DNA from: Gemmatimonadota bacterium
Lineage (GTDB): Bacteria; Gemmatimonadota; Gemmatimonadetes; Gemmatimonadales; Gemmatimonadaceae
Assembly: GCA_016719105.1 (NCBI GenBank)
Contig: JADKAQ010000001.1
Coordinates: 434,001-498,000 of the forward strand
DNA length: 64,000 nt
Direction of reading: 5' to 3'
This document shows positions 49,636 to 59,022 of the stretch, piece after piece. The translations under genes and the position numbers were made by a program. Below the pieces are notes generated by a model. The model ran no database searches. It was not told the DNA's origin and saw nothing but the letters and a program-made list of their open reading frames with translations. Within the stretch, counting starts at the first letter, position 1. Every line of letters starts with the position of its first letter.

Positions 49636-49642
49636 GCAGTCG

Positions 49643-50614
49643 ATGTTAAGCAGCAAGTACAAGCCGTATCACATCCCGATGTTCCTCGCCAAGTACGCGT
49701 GGCTCGTGGCGCGCCGTCGCCCGGTCCTCGTGCACTTCGAGGTGACGATGCGCTGCAACGCGCGCTGTGGCTTCTGCGACTACTGGAAGACACCGGCCGA
49801 CGCGCGCGAGACGGAGCTCAAGAGCTTTGCCGACGCGGCACGCTACTTCAACCCGATGCTGGTGACCTTCACGGGAGGCGAGCCCCTCCTGCGTCGCGAT
49901 CTCGAGGACCTGGTCTCGACGGTGCGCGACGCCATCAAGCTCAACTACATCATGCTGATCACGCACGGCGGCATGCTCTCCGTAGAACGTGCGCGTTCGC
50001 TCTGGGAGGCCGGCGTCGATCAATTCAACATCTCGCTGGACTACCTCGATGGGCGCCACGACACGGCGCGCGGTATCCCCGGGCTCACCGAGAAGATCTT
50101 CAGCACCGTGGCCGGGATGCGGGCGGCCGGCATGCATGGGATTCGCTTCAACGCGGTGATCAAGAACGACAACCTGGACCAGCTCCTCCCGCTGGTGCAT
50201 CGCGCGGCCGAGGTCGGGGCAGGGGTCAACTTCTCGGTCTACACCGACTTCAAGAACGGGAACCCCGATTTCCTGCTGCAGAACGGCTTCGCCCGGCAGG
50301 CGGCCGAGGTGATCGACGAGCTGCTGGCCTACAAGCGCAAGCGGCGCGGGATCATCACCAACTCCGACTACTATCTCGAGCAGATCCCCCGGTACCTGCG
50401 CGGGGAGCTGCGAGAGCCCTGCCAGTCGGGGATCCGGACGATCCATGTCGATCCCACCGGGCAGGTGAAGCGCTGTCCCGACTTCCCGACCGATTTCCAC
50501 TGGACGGAGTTCGAGCAGTATCGCGAGATCGACTGCAACAAGTGCTATTACGCCTGCCGCGGCGAGGCCCAGGCTCCCCTGCGACTCTCGCGGGTCAAGG
50601 ACGTCTTCGCCTGA
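49643..50614 (+). CDS. radical SAM protein, function unknown, in the hut cluster
   Basis: The 323-residue protein has the radical SAM cluster motif C-N-A-R-C-G-F-C (C-X3-C-X2-C) at about residue 37, the SAM-binding FTGGEPLLRRDLEDLV, and a C-terminal set of cysteines (CQSGIRTIHV, KRCPDFP, CNKCYYACRGE) suggesting a second iron-sulfur cluster as in SPASM/twitch proteins. It starts seven bases after hutU and precedes hutI, so it belongs to the histidine degradation unit by position. I cannot name its reaction. Its second codon is a TTA outside the GTTAGGC context. Confidence 0.85.
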   Translation: MLSSKYKPYHIPMFLAKYAWLVARRRPVLVHFEVTMRCNARCGFCDYWKTPADARETELKSFADAARYFNPMLVTFTGGEPLLRRDLEDLVSTVRDAIKLNYIMLITHGGMLSVERARSLWEAGVDQFNISLDYLDGRHDTARGIPGLTEKIFSTVAGMRAAGMHGIRFNAVIKNDNLDQLLPLVHRAAEVGAGVNFSVYTDFKNGNPDFLLQNGFARQAAEVIDELLAYKRKRRGIITNSDYYLEQIPRYLRGELREPCQSGIRTIHVDPTGQVKRCPDFPTDFHWTEFEQYREIDCNKCYYACRGEAQAPLRLSRVKDVFA

Positions 50615-50651
50615 ACGGGGGGCTGGCGTTCGCTACCGCCGGCGGGGGCGT

Positions 50652-50691
50652 CCCCCTCTTTCGGGGGCTTCGGCGTTGCCTCACGTTAGGC
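50652..50691 (+). other. hairpin and GTTAGGC motif before hutI
   Basis: CCCCC and GGGGG (50652-50667) form a short stem in the 103-base gap between the radical SAM gene and hutI, and a GTTAGGC heptamer follows at 50685. It could be a weak attenuator; there is no T-run. Confidence 0.3.
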
Positions 50692-50717
50692 CTACCCGTC
50701 CATCGCCGGAGCCCCCA

Positions 50718-51971
50718 ATGCCCACACGCCTCTTCGTCAACGCCGCCCAAGTCGTCACCTGCGCCGGCCCTGCGCGCGCCCGGCGCGGGGAGGAACTCCG
50801 CGACGCCGGCGTGCTGTCCGGAGCCGCGGTGGCGGTGGAGGGGGCGAGAATTGCCGCCGTCGGGAACGAGGACGCGTTGCGTCGCACCTACAGCGACGCC
50901 GAGGTGATCGACTGCGGCCGCGGCGTCCTCCTCCCCGGCCTGGTCGATTCGCACACCCATGCGATCTTCGGAAAGGCGCGGTTCGAAGAGCAGGAAATGC
51001 GTGCCGCCGGTTACGACTACATGGACATCGCGCGGCGCGGGGGAGGGATCCACGCCTCGGTGCGCGACCTGCGCTCCCGCAGCGAAGATGAGCTGGTGGC
51101 CCTCGCGCTCCCGCGACTCCGGCGACTGGCCTCGTACGGCGCCACCACCGTCGAGGTCAAGTCGGGGTATGGGCTTACGCTCGACGACGAGCTCAAGAGC
51201 CTGCGGGCCATCCAGCGCCTGCAGGGGCTCCTTCCGCTGCGACTGGTCCCGACCTTCCTGGGGGCGCACGAAATTCCGCTCGAGTGGCGGGGGACCCCGG
51301 AAGGACGTGCCGATTACGTGGACTTGATCGTCAAGGAGATGATCCCACGGGTCGTCGAGGGTGGGCTCGCCCAGTTCGCGGACGTCTTCTGCGAGCCGGG
51401 GGTCTTCACCCTCGAGGAAACGCGGGCGGTATTGTCTGCCGCCCGTGCCGCCGGGCTGCGTCTCAAGCTGCACGCGGACGAACTGCGCCCCTCCGGGGGG
51501 GCAGAACTCGCCGCCCAGCTCGGCGCGACCTCGGCGGACCACCTCGCGGCGATCTCTGAACCGGGGGTTCGGGCGCTGGCCGCATCGGCGACCGTCGCCA
51601 CGATGCTCCCGGGTACCATGCTGTTCCTCGGGAAGGAGCGACAGGCGCCTGCCCGGGCGCTCATCGACGGGGGGGCGGCCGTTGCCCTGGCAACGGACTT
51701 CAACCCCGGTACCTCCCCGACTCCGAACTTTCCGCTCATCCTCGCCCTTGCCGTGAGTCAGTTGCACCTGTCGGTATCCGAGGCCGTCATTGCCGCCACC
51801 GTGAATGGCGCGGCGGCGCTTGCGCTTGCCGAGGAGACCGGACAACTCGCCCCAGGCTACTCCGCCGACCTCGCCCTGTTCGACATCGAGGACGTGCGGG
51901 AGCTGCCGTATTGGTACGGCGACCGGCGCTGCCGGGCGACGTGGGTGCGCGGAGTGCCATGCGCGGCGTGA
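50718..51971 (+). CDS. hutI: imidazolonepropionase
   Basis: HutI opens the imidazolone ring to give formiminoglutamate. The 417-residue amidohydrolase has the metal site LPGLVDSHTHAIFGKARFEE, ATTVEVKSGYGLTLDDELKS, KLHADEL and ATDFNPGTSPTPNFPLILA. The next enzymes (HutG, HutF or FTCD) are not in this window. Two G7 runs (51495, 51669) are in frame here. Confidence 0.96.
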   Translation: MPTRLFVNAAQVVTCAGPARARRGEELRDAGVLSGAAVAVEGARIAAVGNEDALRRTYSDAEVIDCGRGVLLPGLVDSHTHAIFGKARFEEQEMRAAGYDYMDIARRGGGIHASVRDLRSRSEDELVALALPRLRRLASYGATTVEVKSGYGLTLDDELKSLRAIQRLQGLLPLRLVPTFLGAHEIPLEWRGTPEGRADYVDLIVKEMIPRVVEGGLAQFADVFCEPGVFTLEETRAVLSAARAAGLRLKLHADELRPSGGAELAAQLGATSADHLAAISEPGVRALAASATVATMLPGTMLFLGKERQAPARALIDGGAAVALATDFNPGTSPTPNFPLILALAVSQLHLSVSEAVIAATVNGAAALALAEETGQLAPGYSADLALFDIEDVRELPYWYGDRRCRATWVRGVPCAA

Positions 51972-52038
51972 GCGAGCGCAGGCTGGTGAACACCGATCGA
52001 GGGCGCGCGTCCGTGCGCCCGGGGATTGTCGCGCGCTG

Positions 52039-55000
52039 ATGGCCAATCCCAACATCGCCAAGCTGAAGAAGAAGGCGACCGACTTCGAACAGAAGAAGCA
52101 GTTCGATCGGGCGCTCTCGCTGTATATCCAGCTCCTCGAGGAAGCCGGCCGTGACCTCGACGACAGCGACCTGCAGCTCTTCAATCGCGTCGGCGACCTG
52201 CTCCAGCGGCAAGGGAACGTCAGCGAGGCGCTCGCCTACTACGAGAAGGCGGTCGACGTCTACGCCGAGCGTGGCTTCCTCAACAACGCCATCGCCCTCT
52301 GCAACAAGATCCTGCGCCAGTCACCGGCGCGGACGGCGGTCTACTACAAGCTCGGGAAGATCTCGGCGTCCAAGGGGTTCAAGAGCGACGCGAAGAAGAA
52401 CTTCCTGGAGTACGCCGACCGCATGCAGAAGGCGGGGCACGTCGATGAGGCGTTCCGCGCGCTCAAGGAGTTCGCCGACCTCTGCCCGGACCAGGACGAC
52501 ATCCGCCTGATGCTGGCGGAATGGCTCAACAAGGAAAACCGGAAGTCCGAGGCGATCGAGCAGCTCGAGGTCCTGTACGGCAAGCTCGAGTCGGAGGGGC
52601 GTCAGGCCGAGGCGCGCGCGACCATCGATCGTATCAAGGCGATCGATCCGAACGTCACGCCGCGGCAGTCCGGGCAGTGGCATGCGCAGAAGTCGAACGA
52701 CCTCGTCTTCCTCGACCTGGGGGCCAACGATCCCCCGGCCGCCAGGCGCAATGCCGAGCCGCCGCCAGAGGCAGCCCCTCCCGCCGCGCCCACCCCGCCG
52801 GCGGCGGCGCGCATTCCGGCGTTGGAGGGGTTGATCCTCACCTTCGACCCCGAGGTCGAGGAGGCAGTGCCCGCCGCGCCGATCGGCATAATCGGCTTCG
52901 AGGCCACCGCATCCGAGACGCTCGCCGCCGACGGCGACGTCGACGTCGGGGCGATCACGGGCTTCGAGGCGGGGGGAACGCCGATCGACGCGATCGTCGA
53001 TCCGTCGCTCGATTCACTGATCGTCCAGCCCGTCGAATCGTGGACGACGTCGAGCGAGCCAGTTCCGCACATCACCGGGCTCGAGACACCGCGCATCTCG
53101 CTCTCCGGCGCACACCCGGTCCTCTCGCCGCTCCTCGACGAGCCGCCGCTCTCCGGGCGCGAGTTCGGGGCGCTGTCGCTCGACCCCGACGTCGAGCTCG
53201 CGCCTGCGGTCGATCGTCCCACCCACGACTTCGCCATCCCGTCGGATCTTCCGCTGCTGGACACGGACGATGCGTCGATCGACCTGCTGCGCATCATGCG
53301 CACGCCGGTCGGGATCCCGAGCTTCGTCGAGGCGAACGTCCCGGGGCTGACCCCGTCGATTGATCTCGAGGCCTTGCCGCCGCTGGGAGGGATCCTGGTG
53401 GGCGGGAGTCATACGTCGCCCCCCGTCACGGGGTCGGCCTCGCCGCTGGATCTCGACGTCCCCGAATCGCTGGAGCTGTCGCCGGCCGAAGGCTCGCTCG
53501 CGGCGTCGGAGCATCTGGTGTTGGCGGGCGATCCGGTCGACGGCATCCCGGGAGGGGGCGGCGATGACGCGACGCCGAACGGCAGGGGCGCCGAAGCCAC
53601 GATCGCCGCCGCCGCGCACGACGTGCCGCCGGTCGAGGACTCGACAGCTGCAAGCAACCAGGCGCCCGCTGATCGCACGGAGCTTACGGGAGATGCGGCC
53701 GCGTCGCATCAGCGCCCGGACCGCGACACCTCCGAGTTGATCGCCCTCGACGCGACGGCGCGTGCGACCGACGAGATCCTGGTGGTCCCCTCGGAGGTCA
53801 TTGACGAGGAGACCAAGCGTTCGCTGCGCCTCGAGTTCTCGCTGAACGGCGACGAGACGCCGGATGCGTGGGTCGAGGCGGCCCTCGCGGCTCCGGACGA
53901 TCTCTCGCTCGACCGCTTCCTCACCCCGCTCGGCGTTCCGGCGATCCAGGAGGACGCGACGTCGTCCTCGTCCGATGACCTCGCCCCCGCGGTCGGGGAG
54001 CGAGTCGATGGCGACGCACATGACGGCGCGACGTTAGGCGGCGCCGCACCTGAGGGCGCGGCGGACGTAGCCGAGGCGCAGGAGCGCGCGGCGTACGAAG
54101 CCGAGGCGCAGTCGGGCGAGGAGCGCGAGGGCGTGGTGTCTCCGGCGCACGATGCTGGAGCGCTGAACGCCGAGAGCGTGGCGCTCGCCGCGGAGTCCGA
54201 CGGTGCGCACGAAGCGCGGACGATCGAGGCAGGGGATGCCCCCCACGAGCCTGACGTCCACGACGACGCGCCGGCGGCCGTCGAGGCGCACGAGGCGCAC
54301 GAGGCGCACGAGGCGCACGAGGCGCACGAGGCGCACGAGGCGCACGAGGCGCACGAGGCGCACGAGGCGCACGAGTTGTCGCTGACGGAGGCGTCCGACT
54401 TGGCGCTTCCCGCCGATGAGGTACACGTCGCCAGCGAGCAGCGGGATCCTGCGACCGAGCAGGGCGCGGACGACCTGCACACCGCGCACCACGTGTCGGC
54501 CACGCACGACGCGCCGGCCTCGGACGTTGAACGCGCGCCCGACGCGGGGCTCGCGCATGCCGAGGGTGCTGATGACCTCAGCGCTGCCGCTTCCGGCGAG
54601 CCCGAGGCCACGCCGGCCGACGCTGCGGGGCGCGATCCGATCGTCACCGCCGAGGGTGCGGCGGTTGACCCCGAGCCCGCGGTGGCCGCAGAGGAGCTGG
54701 AGCGCGTCGACGGAGAAGCGCAGCGCGATGTGGAGGCCGAAGCACCTAACGACGTGCGCAGCGAGGGCGGCTTCGGCGACGCGCCGCTCGCTCCCGACGT
54801 CCAGGACCAGGCGGCAGGCTCGGCGGAGTCTCCGTATGACATCCCGCCGCTCTCGCTCGAGTCGATCGGCGCTACCACGCCGCAGGCGGTGGGTGGCGAC
54901 GTCTCGCTCGATGCCGACGACCTCGCCGCGTTAGGCGCGGCCGGGTGGGATGCGCCCAGTGGTCTGGATGAGATCGACCTCCTGGACGAGCTGACGCCGC

Positions 55001-57359
55001 CGTTCATGCGGCACGAGGAGGCGAGCGACGACACCGCCCTGGCGAGCGCGCTCGACGTCGAGGCGCTGCGTGCCCTCGTCGACGTGCGCGATGGGCGCGA
55101 CGGTGGACCGCTCCCCCTTGATGGTCCGAACGCGGCCGAGCTCGAGGCGGCCTTCCGGGATCGCGCGGTCGACCTTCCGCTGCTCGATGTCGATGACCTC
55201 ATCACGCCGAGCGTCGGGAACGCGCCCATCGAGTCGCTCGACATCGAGCCCTTCTCGGTCGACAGCCTGTTGTCGCAGGCGCCGAACTTCGACGAGACGG
55301 AGCCGCCGTCGTTCCTCCCCGAACCGCTGCTCTCTTCGGAGACGCTCGACGCACCGCACGAGACGCGGCAGTCGTCGGAGCCCGCGCCGATCGCGGACGA
55401 GACGACGCCCGCCGCGGCGACCGCTGGTGCGACCGACGAGTGGCCCGTCGACGCCGCGCCCGAGGTGCTGATCGACGGCGAGTGGCGCGACGAACACATG
55501 GGCGACCTCGTGTCGGGCGAGGTGAGCGCGATCGTCAGTCCGGGGAGCGACCGTCCGAATCGTACGGGGCCGCGTTTCGACGACCTCTCCGCCGCGCTCA
55601 TGTGGCCCCCGTCCGACGACGACGCGGCGGCGCTTCCGTCCGCGCTTCACGGCACCGGCGCCTCGGATGCGTTCTTCACGCGGATGCACACGCCGCGCAG
55701 CACGCTGTCGTTTGGGGGGGCGAGGCGCAGCTGCGCCGACGCCTCGAGCTCGATCCTGGCAACCTGGTTCTGCGGCGCCAGCTCGGCGAGGCGCTGCTCG
55801 ACCAGGGAGACCGGGAGGAAGGCTTGCTCGAGCTCGACCTCGCGATGCGGGGTTTCGAGCAGATCAACGACCTCGAGAGCGCGCGCGGCGTCGCTGACAT
55901 CGTGCTGCGTCTCATCCCCACGTCGGTGCGCCATCACCAGAAGCGCGTCGAGTACGCCGTTCGCACCAACGATCGCTTGCGACTCGTGGAGGCGTACGTC
56001 GAGCTGGCCGACTCCCTCTTCCGTAGCGGTGAGCCCGAGAAGGCGCGCGTGGTCTACAGCCGGGTGCTGGAGCTGTCGCCGGGGAATGGGCGCGCCCGCT
56101 TCGCGCTCGGGATGCTGAGCACCGAGGAAGAAGCGGAGCGCGCGGAGACGTCACGACCGGCGGCCGGGTCGATCCCGATGTCGCCTGACTACGTGGTGAC
56201 GCTCTTCGATCGGTCCGCGTCGGCCAGCGGAAGCGTCCCGGCGGCGTCTTCGTCTGATTCGCTCGCGTCGATCTCGGCGGACATCCCGGTCGTCTCCGAT
56301 TCGCTGTTCATTCTGCCGCCGTCGTCGCCGGAGACGGGCGATGAACGTGGGGCGGGCGAGTCCGCGTCGACGGTCGACGTCGGCGACCTGGTGACGCAGG
56401 AGCGGGAACAGTCGGACTCGGCGGATGACGCGCGTGCGGCCGCCGATGCGAGCGGTGGCGCTGAGGCGCCCGCCGCGGTCGCGGATGTCGCCGGCACCGA
56501 CGCCGACCAGGAAGAGGATGCGGGACAGGACGCGGAGGGGAGCGTGGCTCCCTTCCCGGCGCCCTCGCTCGACGACGAGATCGACGCCGCCTTCGCGACG
56601 CCCCCGGTCGTCGAGGCCGCCGTCGACGACGGCTTGCCGGGTCTCCCGGCGGCCGACTACGACTTCGCCGGGACGCCCCCGCTCGGCGCGGCGGCGCTGG
56701 CGACGCCGTTCTCCTCCGAGGAAATGCCGCTGGTCACGTCGCTCACCCCGCCGCTCGTCCCGGCGGTACCCGCGGCCTCCCGGCCGACACCGGTGGCGGC
56801 GCCGCTCGTCCAGCCGCCGTCAGGCGACGACGACTTCGTCGACCTGGGCAGCTGGCTCCGCGAGGACGAGCCGGTGCGCACCACCCGCATGGTCGCCGCC
56901 GAGGCGACCCCGACGGGCGACGAGCAGGCCGATTTCGACGAGATGCTGCGGCGCTTCAAGCAGGGCGTGGCCGCCAACGTCGACGAGGAGGACTACGACT
57001 CGCACTACGATCTTGGGGTCGCCTACAAGGAAATGGGGCTGACCGACGAGGCGATTGCCGAGTTCCAGAAGGCGCTGCGCGGCGATTCGCACCGGGTGCG
57101 GTCGTACGAGGCGCTGGGGCAGTGTTTTGTCGAGAAGGGACAGCTGCAGGTCGCGGTGACGCTCCTGCGCCGGGCGACCGAGACGACCGGCGCCGACGAC
57201 CAACAGCTGGTGGGGGTGTTGTATCTCCTGGGGTACGCGAGCGAAGTTATGGCACGCCACGCCGATGCACTTGGTTATTATCAGCGTGTGTTTGCCGTCG
57301 ACATCGAGTTCCGCGATGTCGCGCAGCGCGTGGCCGCCATGGAGCACGTGACCCAGTGA
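52039..57359 (+). CDS. giant TPR protein with acidic linker, frame broken at a G7 tract
   Basis: Restoring one G at 55714-55720 gives one 1773-residue protein. Residues 1-210 are TPR-like (LFNRVGDLLQRQGNVSEALA, YYKLGKISASKGFKSDAKKN). Then about 1000 residues of acidic, Ala/Asp/Glu/Pro-rich low-complexity sequence follow, containing (EAH)10. After the shift, TPR-like segments continue (GEALLDQGDREEGLLELDLA, YVELADSLFRSGEPEKARVV), a second acidic stretch, and a final TPR part (HYDLGVAYKEMGLTDEAIAE). Without correction the upstream frame stops at 56118. There is no signal peptide, so it is cytoplasmic. Its stop overlaps the polyprenyl synthase GTG. Function unknown; a large scaffold is likely. 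Confidence 0.75.
54283..54372 (+). repeat. ten tandem 9-bp units encoding (Glu-Ala-His)10
   Basis: GAGGCGCAC is repeated exactly ten times, in frame, inside the acidic linker of the giant TPR protein. Perfect identity indicates a recent expansion by slippage. Confidence 0.97.
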
Positions 57360-58360
57360 CCGCTCGACCCCGCACATCTTCTCCCAGCCCCGCTTCGCTC
57401 AAGGACATTCAGGCCCCCGTCGAGGGCGCGCTGTCGCGCGTCCATGACGAGATGTGGCGCATCGTGGCCATCGACAGCGAGTTCTTTCGTGGCGTCAACG
57501 AGCACCTGATGCTGATGAAGGGGAAGATGGTGCGGCCGACGCTCCTCCTTCTCTCCAGCGAAATCGAGGGGGCAGGGGAAACGCGCGCCGCCGCGTACGC
57601 CGCCGTCCTCGAGCTGATTCATCTCGCCACGCTCGTGCACGACGACGCGGTCGATCACTCGGTCCTGCGTCGTGGGATGCCGACGATCAACTCGCTGTTC
57701 ACGCACCAGGTGGCGGTGATCGCCGGCGATTTCCTGTACTCGCGCGCGATCCAGGAGCTGGTGCGGCTCGACGACATGGACGTGCTGCGCGTGATCTCCG
57801 ACGCGGCGAACGAGCTGACCATCGGCGAGATGCGCCAGCTGGGGGCGCTGGACGCGCTGGCGTTCTCCGAGTCCGACTACGAGTTCCTGATCAAGTGCAA
57901 GACCGCCGCCCTGTTCAAGGCCGCGTGCGATGTGGGGGCGCTCTGCGGCGCCCCGCGCTTCCGCTCGCAGCTGGCGCGATTCGGCGAGCGACTGGGCATG
58001 GCCTTCCAGGTGCAGGACGACCTGCTCGACTACACCGAGGATTCCGGGACCACCGGAAAGCCAACGGGGCTCGACCTGAAGGAGCACAAGGTCACCCTCC
58101 CGCTCATCGAGGCGCTTCGACGGGTGAGCACCGATCAGCGTGCGGTCATCGAACGCCTCTTCGCCATGCCGGAGCCGAGCGACACCGACATCGCGCGCGT
58201 GGTGGAAATCGTCCGGGAGACCGGGGGACTCGACTTTGCCCGCCGGCGAGGTGAGGAGTACGCCTCGCAGGCAGAGGAGGCGCTCTACGACCTTCCGGAC
58301 TCCCCGGCCCGTGCGGCGCTGAACGACGCGCTGGCCTACGTCCTCGACCGGCGCTTCTGA
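57356..58360 (+). CDS. polyprenyl synthetase (trans-isoprenyl diphosphate synthase)
   Basis: The 334-residue enzyme has both Asp-rich motifs, D-D-A-V-D in HLATLVHDDAVDHSVLRRGM and D-D-L-L-D in FQVQDDLLDYTEDSG, plus GGKMVRP-like LMLMKGKMVRPTLL. It condenses IPP onto allylic diphosphates, probably to the octaprenyl or longer side chain of menaquinone; small residues before the first motif suit a long chain. It starts with GTG overlapping the TPR gene. Confidence 0.92.
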   Translation: MTARPRTSSPSPASLKDIQAPVEGALSRVHDEMWRIVAIDSEFFRGVNEHLMLMKGKMVRPTLLLLSSEIEGAGETRAAAYAAVLELIHLATLVHDDAVDHSVLRRGMPTINSLFTHQVAVIAGDFLYSRAIQELVRLDDMDVLRVISDAANELTIGEMRQLGALDALAFSESDYEFLIKCKTAALFKAACDVGALCGAPRFRSQLARFGERLGMAFQVQDDLLDYTEDSGTTGKPTGLDLKEHKVTLPLIEALRRVSTDQRAVIERLFAMPEPSDTDIARVVEIVRETGGLDFARRRGEEYASQAEEALYDLPDSPARAALNDALAYVLDRRF

Positions 58361-58641
58361 TGGCCAAGGGAACGTCTTCGACCCGACGCCCGCTCTTTCA
58401 CGGGCTCGTCCTCGCCTCCGGCTTCATCGTTGGCGGCTTCATGACCCAGTTTTCGCGACGATTTCTCCCCGTCGGCGCCGTCAAGGAATTCTTGACGACC
58501 GGGGTGACCCCGTCGCTGGGCCCCTTGCACGTTGACCTCGTTATCTTGAAGTTCGCATTGGGGCCGATCGCGCTCGATGTGTCACTTCTGAGTCTTGTCG
58601 GTGTATTGATCGCCTACCTCATCGCGCGATCGCTTTTCTAG
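58360..58641 (+). CDS. small membrane protein, DUF4321-like
   Basis: The 93-residue protein has two likely membrane helices (LVLASGFIVGGFMTQF and VSLLSLVGVLIAYLIARSLF) joined by a loop with LGPLHVDLVILKFALGPIAL. This resembles the DUF4321 family, whose function is not known. It overlaps the polyprenyl synthase stop by one base and precedes tatA, so the three are probably one operon. Confidence 0.75.
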   Translation: MAKGTSSTRRPLFHGLVLASGFIVGGFMTQFSRRFLPVGAVKEFLTTGVTPSLGPLHVDLVILKFALGPIALDVSLLSLVGVLIAYLIARSLF

Positions 58642-58649
58642 GAGATCGT

Positions 58650-58910
58650 ATGAACTTCGGGAACCTGGGCTTCATGGAGATCCTCCTGATCCTCGTGGTC
58701 GTGCTGCTCCTCTTTGGAGCGCGCCGACTGCCGGAGATCGGAGCGTCGTTCGGCAAGAGCATCAAGGAGTTCAAGAAGGGGATCTCCGACGTGGATCGCA
58801 GCATCCAGGAGGAGACGCGCAACGCCGCGCTTCCGCCGCGCCCCGCGGAGCCGCTGCGTCAGGACCAGGACGAGCCGGCGCGCCCTGAGCCCAAGCGCCT
58901 CATTTCCTGA
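58650..58910 (+). CDS. tatA: Sec-independent translocase subunit TatA
   Basis: The 86-residue protein has the TatA layout: a short N-terminal membrane helix (MEILLILVVVLLLF), the FGxxxLPE hinge in LLFGARRLPEIG, an amphipathic helix with FGKSIKEFKKGI, and a charged, Pro-rich tail. TatA forms the pore recruited by TatC (at 42124). Confidence 0.95.
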   Translation: MNFGNLGFMEILLILVVVLLLFGARRLPEIGASFGKSIKEFKKGISDVDRSIQEETRNAALPPRPAEPLRQDQDEPARPEPKRLIS

Positions 58911-58977
58911 GGTAGGGGAGGGACCACGACGGGAGCGAACGCACGCTCTCGGTCGGACTGCGTACTGGAACGAAAAA

Positions 58978-59001
58978 GGGCGCCACATCGTGGCGCCCTT
59001 T
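58978..59001. terminator. bidirectional terminator between tatA and ppiD
   Basis: GGGCGCCAC and GTGGCGCCC form a perfect 9-bp stem around ATC, flanked by AAAAA on the left and TTT on the right. It ends the + strand tatA unit and the - strand ppiD transcript, the latter with a five-T run. Confidence 0.9.
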
Positions 59002-59022
59002 CCCTTTGCTGCTGGCGGACCG

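Noticed and set aside
46389..51971. A complete histidine-to-glutamate pathway
   Set aside because: Only hutH, hutU and hutI are present; no formiminoglutamase, deiminase or formiminotransferase is seen in the window.
54283..54372. Ten identical 9-bp units as a CRISPR-like array
   Set aside because: There are no spacers, the unit is too short and it is in frame within a coding sequence.
55714..55720. Programmed -1 frameshifting with a downstream pseudoknot
   Set aside because: No clear stimulatory structure could be picked out by eye in such GC-rich sequence, and the other two broken frames, at other G-tracts, shift in mixed directions, which favours read error.
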